This document shows positions 11,901 to 22,415 of a stretch of 64,000 nt of DNA, in pieces. A program made the translations under genes and the position numbers. The notes below the pieces were generated by a model. That model worked only from the letters and a program-made list of their open reading frames with translations, was not told where the DNA came from and did not search any database. Origin of the DNA: Oscarella lobularis (Eukaryota > Porifera > Homoscleromorpha > Homosclerophorida > Oscarellidae); the NCBI RefSeq assembly GCF_947507565.1, contig NC_089176.1, positions 2,790,001 through 2,854,000 of the forward strand, in the 5' to 3' direction. Each line of letters opens with the position of its first letter. The first letter of the stretch is position 1.

Positions 11901-13440
11901 GGTGGTGCTGAAAACGACAAGCGGCCGAATAGAGAATGCTCGAAAACAAGTAAGAGGGCTTTTCTTCTAGAAAGTTGATCCAATTTTTCGCCTGATCTTT
12001 CAGACCTGCGTGCGTCGCGGCAGAAAGAAGAAGAAGACGATGCGATTGTTTAGTAGTCGTCTGAGCATCAACTTGGTCCGTCGTGATGCCGTCGCCGCCT
12101 TTTTCGTCTACCAAGTGGCGAGCAATGGGAGATTCTTGTAAGATGACGTGAGCATTGGCGCCCCCAAAGCCGAACGAACTGCAACCAACGTAAGCATTGG
12201 TAGGCAAATCGGTGAGATTCGTACACACTTGGACGTGTAACGCTTCAAACGGAATGCTTGGATTAGGAACTCGAAAATGAATAGAAGGGGGGATTTTTCG
12301 TTTAGCGAGAATTAGAGCCGCTTTGATTACACCCGCTACTCCTGCGGCACCTTCCGTGTGACCGATATTCGATTTGACGGAGCCTACAACTAGCGGCGGT
12401 GCGTTTGATGCGGCACGCTTTTTACCAATCGCCACCCCCAGTGCATTGGCTTCTGCCGCATCTCCGGCTTTCGTGCCGGTTCCGTGGGCTTCGACGTAAG
12501 AGATCATCTCTGGCTCGACTCCTGCGTTACGACACGCTTTGCCGAGCAAATCGATCTGAGCGTCGGAGCTCGGCTGCGAGACGCCGTACGTCTTCCCGTC
12601 GTTGCTCATCGCTCCGCCTTTGATGACGGCATATATCGAATCTTTGCATTCAAGCGCTTTTCGAAGTGATTTTAGCACGACGACGCCGGCTCCTTCGCCC
12701 CGCGAATAGCCGTTCGCCGAAGCATCAAAAGTCTTGCACCTGCCGTCGGGCGAAATCATTTGCGCTTGCGATAGGCCAATACTCGTGACGGGAAGCAGGA
12801 CAACATTGGCGCCGCCGGCCACCGCCAAGTCACAGTCGCCGTGCCGAATTCCTTCACACGCGTGATGAATGGCGTAGAGCGACGACGAGCAGGCCGTATC
12901 GATAGTGTAGCTCGGTCCGCGAAAGTCAAATTCATATGAAAGCCGATTCGAAGCCATGCTCGCGTCCGTGCCCGAATTTGTATAGGCATTAATCAGGGTG
13001 TCCGGCTTGACGGTGTAGTCGTTATTCATGAGACCGATGTAGACGCCGGTCGTCGTGCCGCGAAGGCGACTCGGCGGCATTCCGGCATCTTCGAGCGCCT
13101 CCCACGTCCCTTCCAGAAGCATACGAATTTGAGGATCGAGATGATTCGCCTCGGCGGGCGGCATTCGAAAAAATTGTCGATCGAATTTGCGAAAAATTTT
13201 CGAGTCGACGTAGCCGCCGCGACGAGCGCAGATTTTGCCTTCGGTTCGAGGCGTGGGATGATAATAGTCGTTCATCAAGTCAAATCGACTCGGATCTTCT
13301 GGCACTTCGGACGTGCAATCGGTCGCGTCGACGAGCATTTTCCAAAAGGTTTCGACGTCGTTGACGTTTCCGGGAAAACGGCACCCGATGCCTATTATGG
13401 CAATACCTTCGTCGTCTTTCTTTTGGGATGTGCTCGACAT
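5971..13440 (-). CDS. Iterative type I polyketide / FAS-like megasynthase, KS-AT-DH-(decayed ER)-KR-ACP-TE
   Basis: Builds a polyketide or fatty-acid-like chain from malonyl-CoA on one 2453-aa chain. Exons are 11677-13440, 11531-11624 and 5971-11474. KS: Cys184 in DTACSSS, His319 in EAHGTGT and His361 in KSNIGHTEG. AT: Ser651 in GHSVGE, with NAFH at about 775-778, like the malonyl-type HAFH motif. DH: His998 in HAIVDVIAPAAAYVE (the usual Gly is Asp) and Asp1173 in HPAFLDGCFQ. A structural half-KR (about 1395-1445) is followed by an enoyl-reductase-like region (about 1515-1760) whose glycine-rich NADPH loop is gone. KR: TGGLKGLG at about 1826, Ser1957 and Tyr1970. ACP: Ser2132 in GFDSIMAT. C-terminal TE: Ser2288 in GHSMGG, Asp2402 and His2431; it is of the RifR/type II kind rather than the usual animal FAS kind. 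No C-methyltransferase remnant is seen. An in-frame ATG at 13536 could add 32 residues. The product is unknown; lack of ER function predicts unsaturated chains. Confidence 0.93.
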
Positions 13441-14150
13441 GATCGATCGCGGTGCGTATGCTGACCTCGCTCTCGATACGCAAATTTTTATCGTACCTCT
13501 TAATTGGAATGCATTATCTTTTTTTGATGTTGTCACCGTATCTATGTGCGGTCACACCTGCGACCCAAGTCACGCCTATCGGAAATCAAAACAATCGCTA
13601 AGGTTACGGCACACGTCGTTCTTCTACCTCAAAACGTGTCCCAGCTTTTTGTTTTTTTTACATTGGCACGTCATCTAGGCTTCTCTAAGCGTAACGGCAA
13701 TGCGACAAGAACAGAGACGGCAAGAACTTTGAAGCGCGGATTGCGTTTGAAGGAACTCGCGCGGGCGAAGGCACGTATTTGGCAGAAGATGGAGATTTCG
13801 GCTGACATCCTGCTTCTGCTTCCAATCGACGACAGAAACGCCGCCAGCAAGTACACGATTTCGTCTATCTGAAGAAGTTCGGCCAACGTTTACAAATCCG
13901 GGATCTCCAGAAGGAGACTCTGTGGACGGCCACACCAGGGCATGGTCCACCAGGGGCCTAACTCCAAGGATGGACAGCGAAAAAATCACGTATTCCTATG
14001 CAATTTCCATTGACCTATAGCTTATGAATACTGTAAAGCATTAGGCTGCTGTATCGTTTGATTTGAATGTCTTTATATCAAGTTGGCATGATGAGCGCCT
14101 ATAACGCTTTTTCATCCTTCAACTAAGTGGGCCCATTACACTATGCGACC

Positions 14151-14206
14151 GCGGAGGAGAGCCGGTGTGGAGGGCCGCGGAGGAGAGCCGGTGTGGAGGG
14201 CCGCGG
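14151..14206. repeat. Tandem repeat, 26-bp GC-rich unit, two copies plus a partial
   Basis: Two identical adjacent 26-bp units start gcggaggagagccgg at 14151 and 14177, and a third begins with gcgg at 14203. It is noncoding and lies between the divergent megasynthase and caspase-like/Roco genes. Confidence 0.85.
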
Positions 14207-14333
14207 GGTGTCGCCGCCGGCCAGCTGCGGGTGGCATGCTTTTCTTATCCACGTGGGATTCATTTTGCAAGAATTTAAATAATGTCAAACGCCAATCTAT
14301 TGTCTATCTCTGTGCGTGATTCGGTCCATTCCG

Positions 14334-14498
14334 AGCCGGACTGGAGTCGTGACTCGGGAAATTCTGAGTTGTGGGGGCCGAGTCTAAGTCACACTCCGGC
14401 CGTGACTCGGACCGAGTCGGGGGCCGAGTCGGAGTCGTGACTCGGGCACAGTCGGGGGAGAGTCCAATTATTCCGACTTCCGAGTTGTGACTCGGGCA
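14334..14498. repeat. Degenerate GAGTC/GACTC repeat cluster
   Basis: Many near-copies of the partly palindromic motif gagtcgtgactcggg occur here, for example at about 14344-14358, 14430-14444 and 14482-14496, along with variants such as gggggccgagtcgg. The arms GAGTC and GACTC are reverse complements, so the block can form several small hairpins. It looks like a degenerate satellite or minisatellite. Confidence 0.7.
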
Positions 14499-15057
14499 GT
14501 AGATATACCATTTTATATCTATGCTTTGAGATCTGGCACGGGCTGCAAATCAATGATGCAAGTACTGCATGCGCCGCCAACTTGAATCCTATAAGTCGGC
14601 TCCTCCTATTTGATAATTTCCCACGTACATGCACTTTCCGAAAGCTGGACTATCAGCGAAATGGGCATAAAGGCGGTTTTTAGAGGCACGCATCTGCTTC
14701 TACGTCCTTAGGTGAAAAATGCTCGTTTGAACGTCAAGGCAGTGTTTTTCAGGACTCCGGCAAAGAGATAGGTCAAAGTATACGGAGTGCACGTACTCGT
14801 AGTGGTCAGTGAATCACGGTCTAATTAAGATTATGTCTCATGCTTTGAGAGTCGGGTAACTAGGCCTGTAGCGATGATGTACCTCTTTCAATGCATATTA
14901 GAAAACCGTCCCGTGCATGTATCTAGATGCATGCTCCGCGAAGCCTGGCTCCGCGCAGCGTGCAGTGGACCTGTAGACTGCTCGTTGCCATAGCTAGTCC
15001 CGAATGTTTATCGGGACCTTTCTACACTCACGCGAGCAGTGACCTTGTGTAGGAGAC

Positions 15058-18000
15058 ATGAGTACCTTTGACTTGATGAAGAAGCCGTTTCTGCGACCGC
15101 GGCCTGCCTTAGTTATCGACGGAAGTCGCGCAATCAGGGACGGCTGCAATCGCTTGCCGTCATTGCCGGAAACAGAGATTACAGGCGAGAAAGATTACAT
15201 AAAAGAGTTGCTTACCCAAAGTGCTCGGTACGACGTTGAAATGTTCGATACCGAACCGAGAACTGTCCGAAAGCGTCTGCTTGATCGGATTCGTCGTTTC
15301 CTACAAGCAGCACAAATAGGTGACGTCATGAATCATTGCACTGTTTACTGCCAAACTAACTTGAAATAATTTAGACGGTGCGTTGATCTGGTATTTTGGT
15401 GCAGGAGATCCGTCAACAGGCAACTGGTGTTTACCGAATGGAAATACCATTTCTTTCGACGACATCTTCGACGTTTTCTGTAGAAGTAGCTTCAGAAGAA
15501 AAGGCCTTACTATAGTAACCGATTGTTCATCATCTGGCCAATGGGTTCGAGACTGTGGAACCGCGCTGGATGCGAAAGGAATTGCTGCATGCGGACACCA
15601 TGCACGAAAAACGGGAATACAAATTACAGTGGCTTCCTCGTGTTTAGCACACGAACGTCCGCGAAAACATTACTTTGTTGAGAACTGCGTTAATGTCAAT
15701 GACACTGAACTTGATTTCTCTACTCCTTCAGATGGCAATCAAACATCTGTATTTTATTCTTTTGGGAAGGTTCGATGCAGATATGATTCTCCTGATAAAT
15801 GCGACATCACAGGAAAATGGATGCAGCAGTCATTGGTCTCTGATGAAGATCCATACCGGTATAAGACCTGCTTTGATACGTATAGGCAACAGGAGTGTTT
15901 GAAGAAACTCAGTAAGAACTCCACTCGTACATTTCTTAGAATAATTACATAGTTGTGCATTTGCAGAGCGTATTGATAACGGAGAACTGGATGCAAATGA
16001 AATCTATCAAGAGGCTCTGCGCGAGGGATCAGCTATTACTCCACGGCTGACCATCAATTTGATGGGCCCAGATGGCGTCGGCAAGACGTGTCTGCGAAGG
16101 CATTTACTTGGACTACCGTTTGAAAATCAGCCGAGCACAAGAGGCATAGAGACTAAAGTTGCCATGACGTCAGCCAAAGGCTGGAAAGAAATGAGCGAAG
16201 AAGATCACGAAGACATTGTGAGCGGCACAATAGCTAGGAACATATTTAGACTTGGTCATCAAGAGAAGAAAGATACGCTTGATGTTGAAGGAGCAGAGAC
16301 AAACGTTTCTTCCTCTTTATCTACTGCCAATCAAAAATCAGAGATTGAGGAGGATAAAGACAATTCTGAGAGGAAGACAGAAGACATTTCGATTGCTAAA
16401 TTGAAATTTAATGAAATTACTGACTTGACTCCTGAAATGTCTCAACGCCTTGTTACAACGCTGAAGAAGCCTCAGGACGACACTGTTGTCTTCCCCGTGT
16501 CCCGGAAAACGGAAGAACTCGTCGTGAATATTCGCGATCAAGCCGGCCAGGGGCGGTATTTGACGACTCACAGCAGCGTCTCAGCGTCTCGGTCTCGCTT
16601 CAAGTCGACTATTAACATCCTCGTCTTCAACGTGTGCAAGCCTCTCGATGAAGAGACTGTCTCCGTCTTTCGATGGAATCCTGATGACGAAGGTGAAAAA
16701 CAGGAAACTCACGGCGTCATGGTAACTGCTTTTAAAAATTTTGAACATTGGATAACTTCAGAAATGATAGCGGAAGAAGGACACGACGCCATTTCTTCCA
16801 TGACTGACCATCTAGGAAAGGAACATGATAAAAAACTTCAGTATCCAGTGTTTCTATTTCTTGCTACTCATGGCGGAGAGAAAGACGCTACGCCTGAAGT
16901 ATTAGAGCGGCAAAATTCACTGCTGTGGAAATTAATTAGAAAATGCAAAATTCAGTCTCACCTTATAAGACTGGGGAATCTTGGTCTTGAAACGGAATCC
17001 TTGTCTCCTGAACTGCAAGCCAATCGAGTGTTCTGCCTTGTTGACAACATTCTTTCGGGTACTAGTCAAGACTCCACCGTCAAAGACATTCGGAAGAAAG
17101 GGAAAGAGATGGCTGTGTCCTATTGGTCAAAGCAGCCAGAACTTCCCCTACCGTGGCTTAATCTGATGCGAAGTCTGGCTGTATTTAGAGAAAAAAGCGG
17201 TCAGGCAATCGCCACTCTTTCTGAGGTCTATCGACTTGCAACGAAGGACTGCCACATACCCGAACATGCCGTTCCTACGGCAATAGCTTATCTCAATAGT
17301 TTCCATGCTGTTCTGTATTTTCCTGATGCACCACAACTGAGAGACAAGGTTTTCACTGATCCCCAGTGGCTATTTGACGCAATGGCTCTATTTATCACTC
17401 CTCCAAGTCCACTAACATTTGCTGATCGACATTTTCACGAAGCCTGGCTGAACGTCTACGACACGGGTTCCATGGCGTGGCGTCTCGCTGACCACTTGCT
17501 CAAGGAAAAGGCAAATATTACCGAAAACGAAATATCTGTTATTTTGGAAGTGCTGCAACTCTTTGACGTTATTTGTTCCGACGAATCATCGGTTGTGAAA
17601 CCTGGAATGGATTTTTTTGTCCCCTGTCTTCTTACCCACCGCGAGACTCAACTACAAGTAGACCAGCTCGTACCGGCTTCACCCAAACTGTCCTCCCCGC
17701 CATCACTTCTATATTGCCCAGTCAATGTTGCTGTTGTCCCGGAGTCGCTCTTCTTCCGTCTCGTTTCAAGATGCGTGAAAAAATTTGGCAATAAGTATAA
17801 TTCGCCCACTTTGAAGCGAAACCAGTGTCAATTCTTTCTTGAAGATAAACTGAAATTAGAAATTCACTATGCACAGGAGGGTTGTCTAATTGCAATCACT
17901 CTAGCCTCTGTGGCGACGGACGAACGAGTCCGAAAAGAGGCTTACGCTAAGCACTGTTCCAAGATTCGTCAATTCGTTCAAAAGCAACTCGAACAGGCTA

Positions 18001-18522
18001 AATGCCGAGGAATGAAAGGACTGAACCTTGACTTGCGAGTTCAATATTCTGATACCTACACTCTTGACGTCCTTTCGGAGGACACTATATCTCTCCGTGG
18101 CTATCCTCCGGAGGGGGGGCAATGCCTAATCACGAAATCTCGCAGACCCGTTGACGATTCAGGTTTGGTTGGACTGCACTACTGGTACGCTGATATCACT
18201 AAAGATTCGGCCAATGCTGTAGATGATAGGCGCGATAAAACGTGGCCTAATTTGGACGATGAAGAAAAGTTTACAGCTCTGTCACTCTGCATTGCTAAGG
18301 CAAGCCCTGGCAAGTGGAGAATGTTGGGCTTTTGTCTTGGTATGCAACGGGAAGTGAATGATAGCAATTTGACTCGAATGAACGATGATCGTGAAACGGT
18401 AATGTATCTACTATCTCAGTGGAAAGATAATAAAGGCAAAAAGGCCACGGCATTGAAACTAAAAAAGGCTTGCACTGATGTGGGCATTCTGGGTTGCGTA
18501 GAAGAACGGATGAAGGAAGAAG

Positions 18523-18536
<14 letters not shown>
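15058..18536 (+). CDS. Caspase-like / Roc-COR GTPase / Death-domain protein
   Basis: Multidomain protein of 1122 aa; exons 15058-15319, 15375-15911 and 15967-18536. Residues about 15-240 have a caspase/metacaspase-like fold: ALVIDGSR as first strand, GALIWYFGAGDPSTGNW where relatives have a GHG, and VTDCSSSGQW containing Cys138. The catalytic His position reads Gly/Ala, so proteolysis is doubtful. A Roc-type GTPase follows: P-loop GPDGVGKT at 300-307, then an acidic insert, then DQAGQGRY (457-464) matching the DxxGQ of Roco proteins. The next part, with LSEVYRLATKD, ALPLPWL-type helices and FTDPQWLFDAM, resembles the COR region. Residues about 1031-1115 form a Death domain (KWRMLGFCLGM...LLSQW...ATALKLKKAC). 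Likely a cytosolic signalling or innate-immune sensor; this is an inference from domains. The stop lies at the edge of a GATT microsatellite. Confidence 0.85.

Positions 18537-18562
<26 letters not shown>
18524..18562. repeat. (GATT)n microsatellite overlapping the stop codon
   Basis: About nine tandem GATT units run through the end of the caspase-like/Roco gene. The last codons are GGA TTG ATT GAT TGA. In all three frames this repeat reaches TGA within a few codons, so length changes downstream of the stop do not alter the protein. Confidence 0.9.
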
Positions 18563-18880
18563 AGTTACTGTTTTGTCGCACACCCAGCATTTCGCTAACT
18601 TTCATAGTCCTATTAATCTGTTAAGTAATAAAGCAGGAAAGTACCGTTTGAATATCTGTTTTTCTTTACCTGATAAACCAATAGCCACTAACACTGAAGC
18701 ATCTTCCTAGAAAGAATACAAAAGAATAAATCAGCTCATAAACGCGAAAGCCCAGAATAGTTAGGAGAATCCCTATCGTTTCTGCAGAAGCCAACTAACA
18801 CTGTCTTTCTAAACATTGGGTACTCTACACAAACGTGGTCGTTCTTTACATAGGTAGCAGTATGATACTAAAATGGTGGT
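18563..18880. other. Tail-to-tail gap between the caspase-like/Roco gene and LST8
   Basis: About 320 bp with no coding exon. An AATAAA at 18627-18632 on the plus strand is a plausible polyadenylation signal for the caspase-like/Roco gene. Confidence 0.5.
18627..18632 (+). terminator. Candidate polyadenylation signal AATAAA
   Basis: Canonical hexamer about 90 bp after the stop codon of the caspase-like/Roco/Death gene on its own strand. Confidence 0.45.
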
Positions 18881-20304
18881 TTACGCATCTGTTGAACCGT
18901 CGTAAAACGCCAAACAGACAATGGCTTTCTGATGGCCCTGGTACTCGCGTTTGATAGCCCCGTGATCGATGCTCCATAAACGAGCCAATCCATCAGACGA
19001 AGCTAAAGAAAGACAGATCAGAAAAAGCAGCAAAAAATCTTCGACGCCTACCTGTAACGAGGTATTGCGAGTCCGCAGAAAAAGCGCAATCCCACACCCA
19101 CTTCTGACTCTCAGTTGACAGCGTCGTACGCAGACTAAAGTCCGCCGTATTCCAAATTTTCGCTTTGTTGTCCGCACTGGTAGTAGCAAGTAGACTGTCG
19201 TACAAAGCAACTCATAAACAAAGAGCACGCACGGTGCTTTCACAGACACAACGTACCACGAATCGGGACTAAACAGGCATTTGAGTACATAACGTGAATG
19301 GCACTCGACTTTGGCCTTTGGAGTCAAACGCAGTCCGTCAGCGTCAGACATTCGAACGGAAAGTGACCACACATAGCAGACGCCCTACAATCGTTTGAAT
19401 AATAAAAAGGATTTTAATGATAACGTCGTTAGTAGTACAGCGTTATTTGCCACTGCTAAGTAGCTAGCATCTGGATCTACACTTATTGAGCGGACCGCTA
19501 CGCCTGGATCAGTAATCTAGAAGGACGCAAAATGAAGAGACAACCACTAGATGACGAAAAGTTAATAATACAATTTGTTCATTGTGATCTGTGCGCAAAT
19601 CCCACAGGTGAATGCCGCCTCCTTGATTCCCAATAATCATTTCGATCTACAGGAGACTGATCATAAGATGTGGAAAAGAATGCGCTTCGCATACTTGGTT
19701 TGGGTGAAGACAGGTACAAGTGCAAGGATCAGTCATCTGAAATATTCTTTGGCACTGAATATTCCTCACTCTAAAATCAGACTACAAATACTGATACTCT
19801 GTAGATATACATAATATTACACCTCAGATCCCATATTTTTGCTGTTTTGTCTTCTCCGCCGGTAAACATCCACTTTCCTGTGCTGTCAAATCCAATGCAC
19901 GTCACATTTTTCGTCAATCCGTCATAATTGATGAGCTACAAAAAAATCGAAAACTCGCTCAATCATAGCCAATTGCAATATCGACCGGATTGGAACTTGA
20001 AGAATTGACGTCATACAATCGAATGTGTTGATAGCCTGTAAACGAGAATGCAGAGAAAAATTGCCTTGCGCCTCTACAGGCTTACCTGCTGCAGCTATTT
20101 GCTGACGATCGGGAGTAAAAGCCAGAGCGTTTACTTGCTGTACGAAACAAATGATTGCAATAAACAGAGAAGTGGGCGCGTTTTGCGGCCTACCGAGTCG
20201 GGATGCTGAACAGTTTTCGTGCATATGCCACTGTGAGCCTGCCAAAAGCGGATCGTGTGGTCGTATCCGGCCGTAGCTAAAAGAACTTGACCGTTTTGAG
20301 ACAT
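18881..20304 (-). CDS. MLST8: LST8 (mLST8/GbetaL), WD40 subunit of TOR complexes
   Basis: Seven-bladed WD40 propeller that binds the TOR kinase domain in TORC1 and TORC2. The start at 20304 gives [20 protein letters not shown], then exons supply [82 protein letters not shown] and [13 protein letters not shown], ending [22 protein letters not shown]. This follows mLST8 blade for blade, including the characteristic final REY.GHQKA.VCLAF. At least eight short exons are needed, with introns of about 50-150 bp. It is head to head with POLD2, with 64 bp between the start codons. Confidence 0.93.
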
Positions 20305-20368
20305 TTTGTTGTTTGGTTAGCGTGCGAGTCGATGTAACGCGCGTCGTAGGCGAAAATACCGCGTAAAA
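20305..20368. promoter_or_regulatory. 64-bp bidirectional intergenic region, LST8 / POLD2
   Basis: Only 64 bp separate the two ATG codons, which point in opposite directions, so the core promoter elements and both 5' leaders must overlap here or lie inside the genes. No TATA box is evident. Confidence 0.6.
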
Positions 20369-22340
20369 ATGGCTTCTTCGCTTCTTTGCACGCCTTTGCT
20401 CGACGAGGAAAGCGAAACGAAGCTCGTTCGGGCGTCGTGCAGCTACAAAGATCTATCGGGCAGCTTTCGCGTGTCGGCGCGATCGTATAAGAAGCAATAC
20501 GCGCACATTTACGCGGTGCGATTGATGGCAATGAGGAAGGCGCTCGAGAAAGTCGCTAAAACGAAATGGGGTAAGCAATCAGATCGCATTTCCAGAATCG
20601 TTCCATAAGAAATTTGCTCTCAGACGGCGTTCCCATACGAAAACTTGCCGACGTAAAAATCGACAGCCGATGCTGCGTCGTGGGCACGCTCTTTAAGCGT
20701 ATGCAGCTCAGGCCGAGCATTTTGAAGGAAGTTAGCGAAAAGGTAATATAGAGCACATTTTTGTACAATGGGATTTAGTAATTATGTATATTATTTATAG
20801 CAAGGGCAGCCGACCATGCCTGCACCCGAACGGTTCATCTCTGATAGTGACAGTCTGGTTCTGGAAGATGAAACGCAGAGAATCCCGCTGGCGGGCAATT
20901 TGCCTGTTGACATATCTGTAACAGGTGTGGACGAGGAGATAGGATGAAGCTCGCATTTCCTTATCTTTGTTTTTTTATTCAGGCACTGTAATTGCTTTAA
21001 TGGGAAAAGAATCAAGCGCAGGAACGTTTGAAGTGGAAAGTTATGCCTATTGTGGACTGCCGCCGCCGTCGCCGAAGTCGTCGCTCAGAATTGATCCTGA
21101 TTTGGAGGGAGGAGATGATAGGTTGGTGTGGAAGAGTCGCACAAAGAATGCTTAGATTCTTTCTTATCTTTCTCAGATACGTTGTACTTGTTTCTGGTCT
21201 TGGGCTTGGCGGATCTCGCTATGATGCACTCGCCACGCAAATGTTTATTGACACTATCACAGGCGAGCTGGGCGGACTTTCGGTACTGATGATTGCAAGA
21301 TTCTTGTGTTGATTCTATTTGCTTGCGTTGCGTAGGACCAGAAACTGTTCTCGCGAATTGTCCGAGTGATCATTGCCGGCAATTCTCTGTCATCAGACAT
21401 TAATTCAAATAAGGAGAGAGAATCCAAGGTGCGGTAGCGGCAGACGATTAGAAATCAAGTATATTTACAGAATGCAATTCTATTAGATCATTACTCGCAA
21501 AATTGATCCCCTTAGCGTCGGTGCCATCAAAGAATTAGATGATCTTCTCGCTCAGCTGGCCGTAAGGCACAAACTCGAGCGGGTCTTTGTAACGGTAGCA
21601 CCGTTCTCCTTAGTGCTCAGTTCCTGTTGATCTAATGCCAGGTGCCAATGATCCAACGAACTATACACTCCCTCAACAGCCGCTCCATAAGTGCATGTTC
21701 CCGCAGTCAGTCGTCTATCCCACGCTGAACGGAGTTCCAAACCCATACCAGTGTGACATAGGAGGCAGACGGTATGAATATCCGCCATGGTTTGTATATG
21801 TACGATTTGTGTTTCTTAGGTTTCTTGGGACGTCTGGTCAGTCCATAGACGACATCTATCGGTTTTCCGGGTATGATGATTGCATGGAAATTCTCAAGCA
21901 CACGCTCTTTGCGTGTCATTTGGCGCCGACTGCTCCTGACACCCTAGGTGATTCTATTGAAACATGGGCAATTCTATCTTATAGACAAGACTCTAGGTTG
22001 TTATCCCTTTCACAACGTGGATCCCTTTCTTATTGGGGAATGTCCAGATGTTTACTTCGCTGGAAATCAGCCCGTTTTCAAATCCGAGATTATTTCAGGT
22101 AACTGTAGTGATCGATTATATTAGGGCTCATTTCACTTCTTTCTCCTATACTAAGATTCTAATGGACAGTCATCTCTTCTCATACTCGTCCCCGATTTCT
22201 CTCTGACGCACCAGTCAGTTCTCATCAACCTAAGAACGCTAGACTGCCGACTTCTCACTTTCGGCACGGATTTATCAGGAGGCAGCCGAACAGACAGCAC
22301 GCACGTAGATACAGACACGGAGCCAATGGATGAGTCATAG
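20369..22340 (+). CDS. POLD2: DNA polymerase delta small subunit 2 (POLD2)
   Basis: B-subunit of replicative DNA polymerase delta, linking the catalytic subunit to the other accessory subunits. It starts [14 protein letters not shown] at 20369. Conserved blocks in successive exons: [118 protein letters not shown], then [25 protein letters not shown] and [16 protein letters not shown] before TAG at 22338-22340. These are the OB and inactive calcineurin-like phosphoesterase segments of POLD2. At least eleven exons are inferred. The C-terminal tail after the last conserved block is Thr/Asp-rich. It is tail to tail with BUD31, with 75 bp between stops. Confidence 0.92.
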
Positions 22341-22415
22341 ATTTAATTTATAAACAAAGCGCACTCCCTCCCTCCCTCCCTCACTCAAGAACAGCACACA
22401 CAACAAAGCATCTAT

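Larger units (their letters stand above)
13441..15057. other. Large gap between the divergent megasynthase and caspase-like/Roco genes
   Basis: About 1.6 kb with no convincing exon on either strand; short open frames here lack family similarity. It must hold both promoters. It also contains two repeat blocks listed separately (14151-14206 and 14334-14498). It is the largest gene-free stretch in the window. Confidence 0.55.

Noticed and set aside
5971-13440. The megasynthase as bacterial contamination or a symbiont contig
   Set aside because: It has two short spliceosomal introns with canonical ends that restore the AT domain exactly, and it sits between animal genes USP1 and LST8 on one contiguous sequence.
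15320-15328. Perfect CRE palindrome TGACGTCA at the first splice donor of the caspase-like/Roco gene
   Set aside because: The same 8-mer occurs elsewhere in coding sequence (for example near 16165 and 28562), so it is not informative in this base composition.
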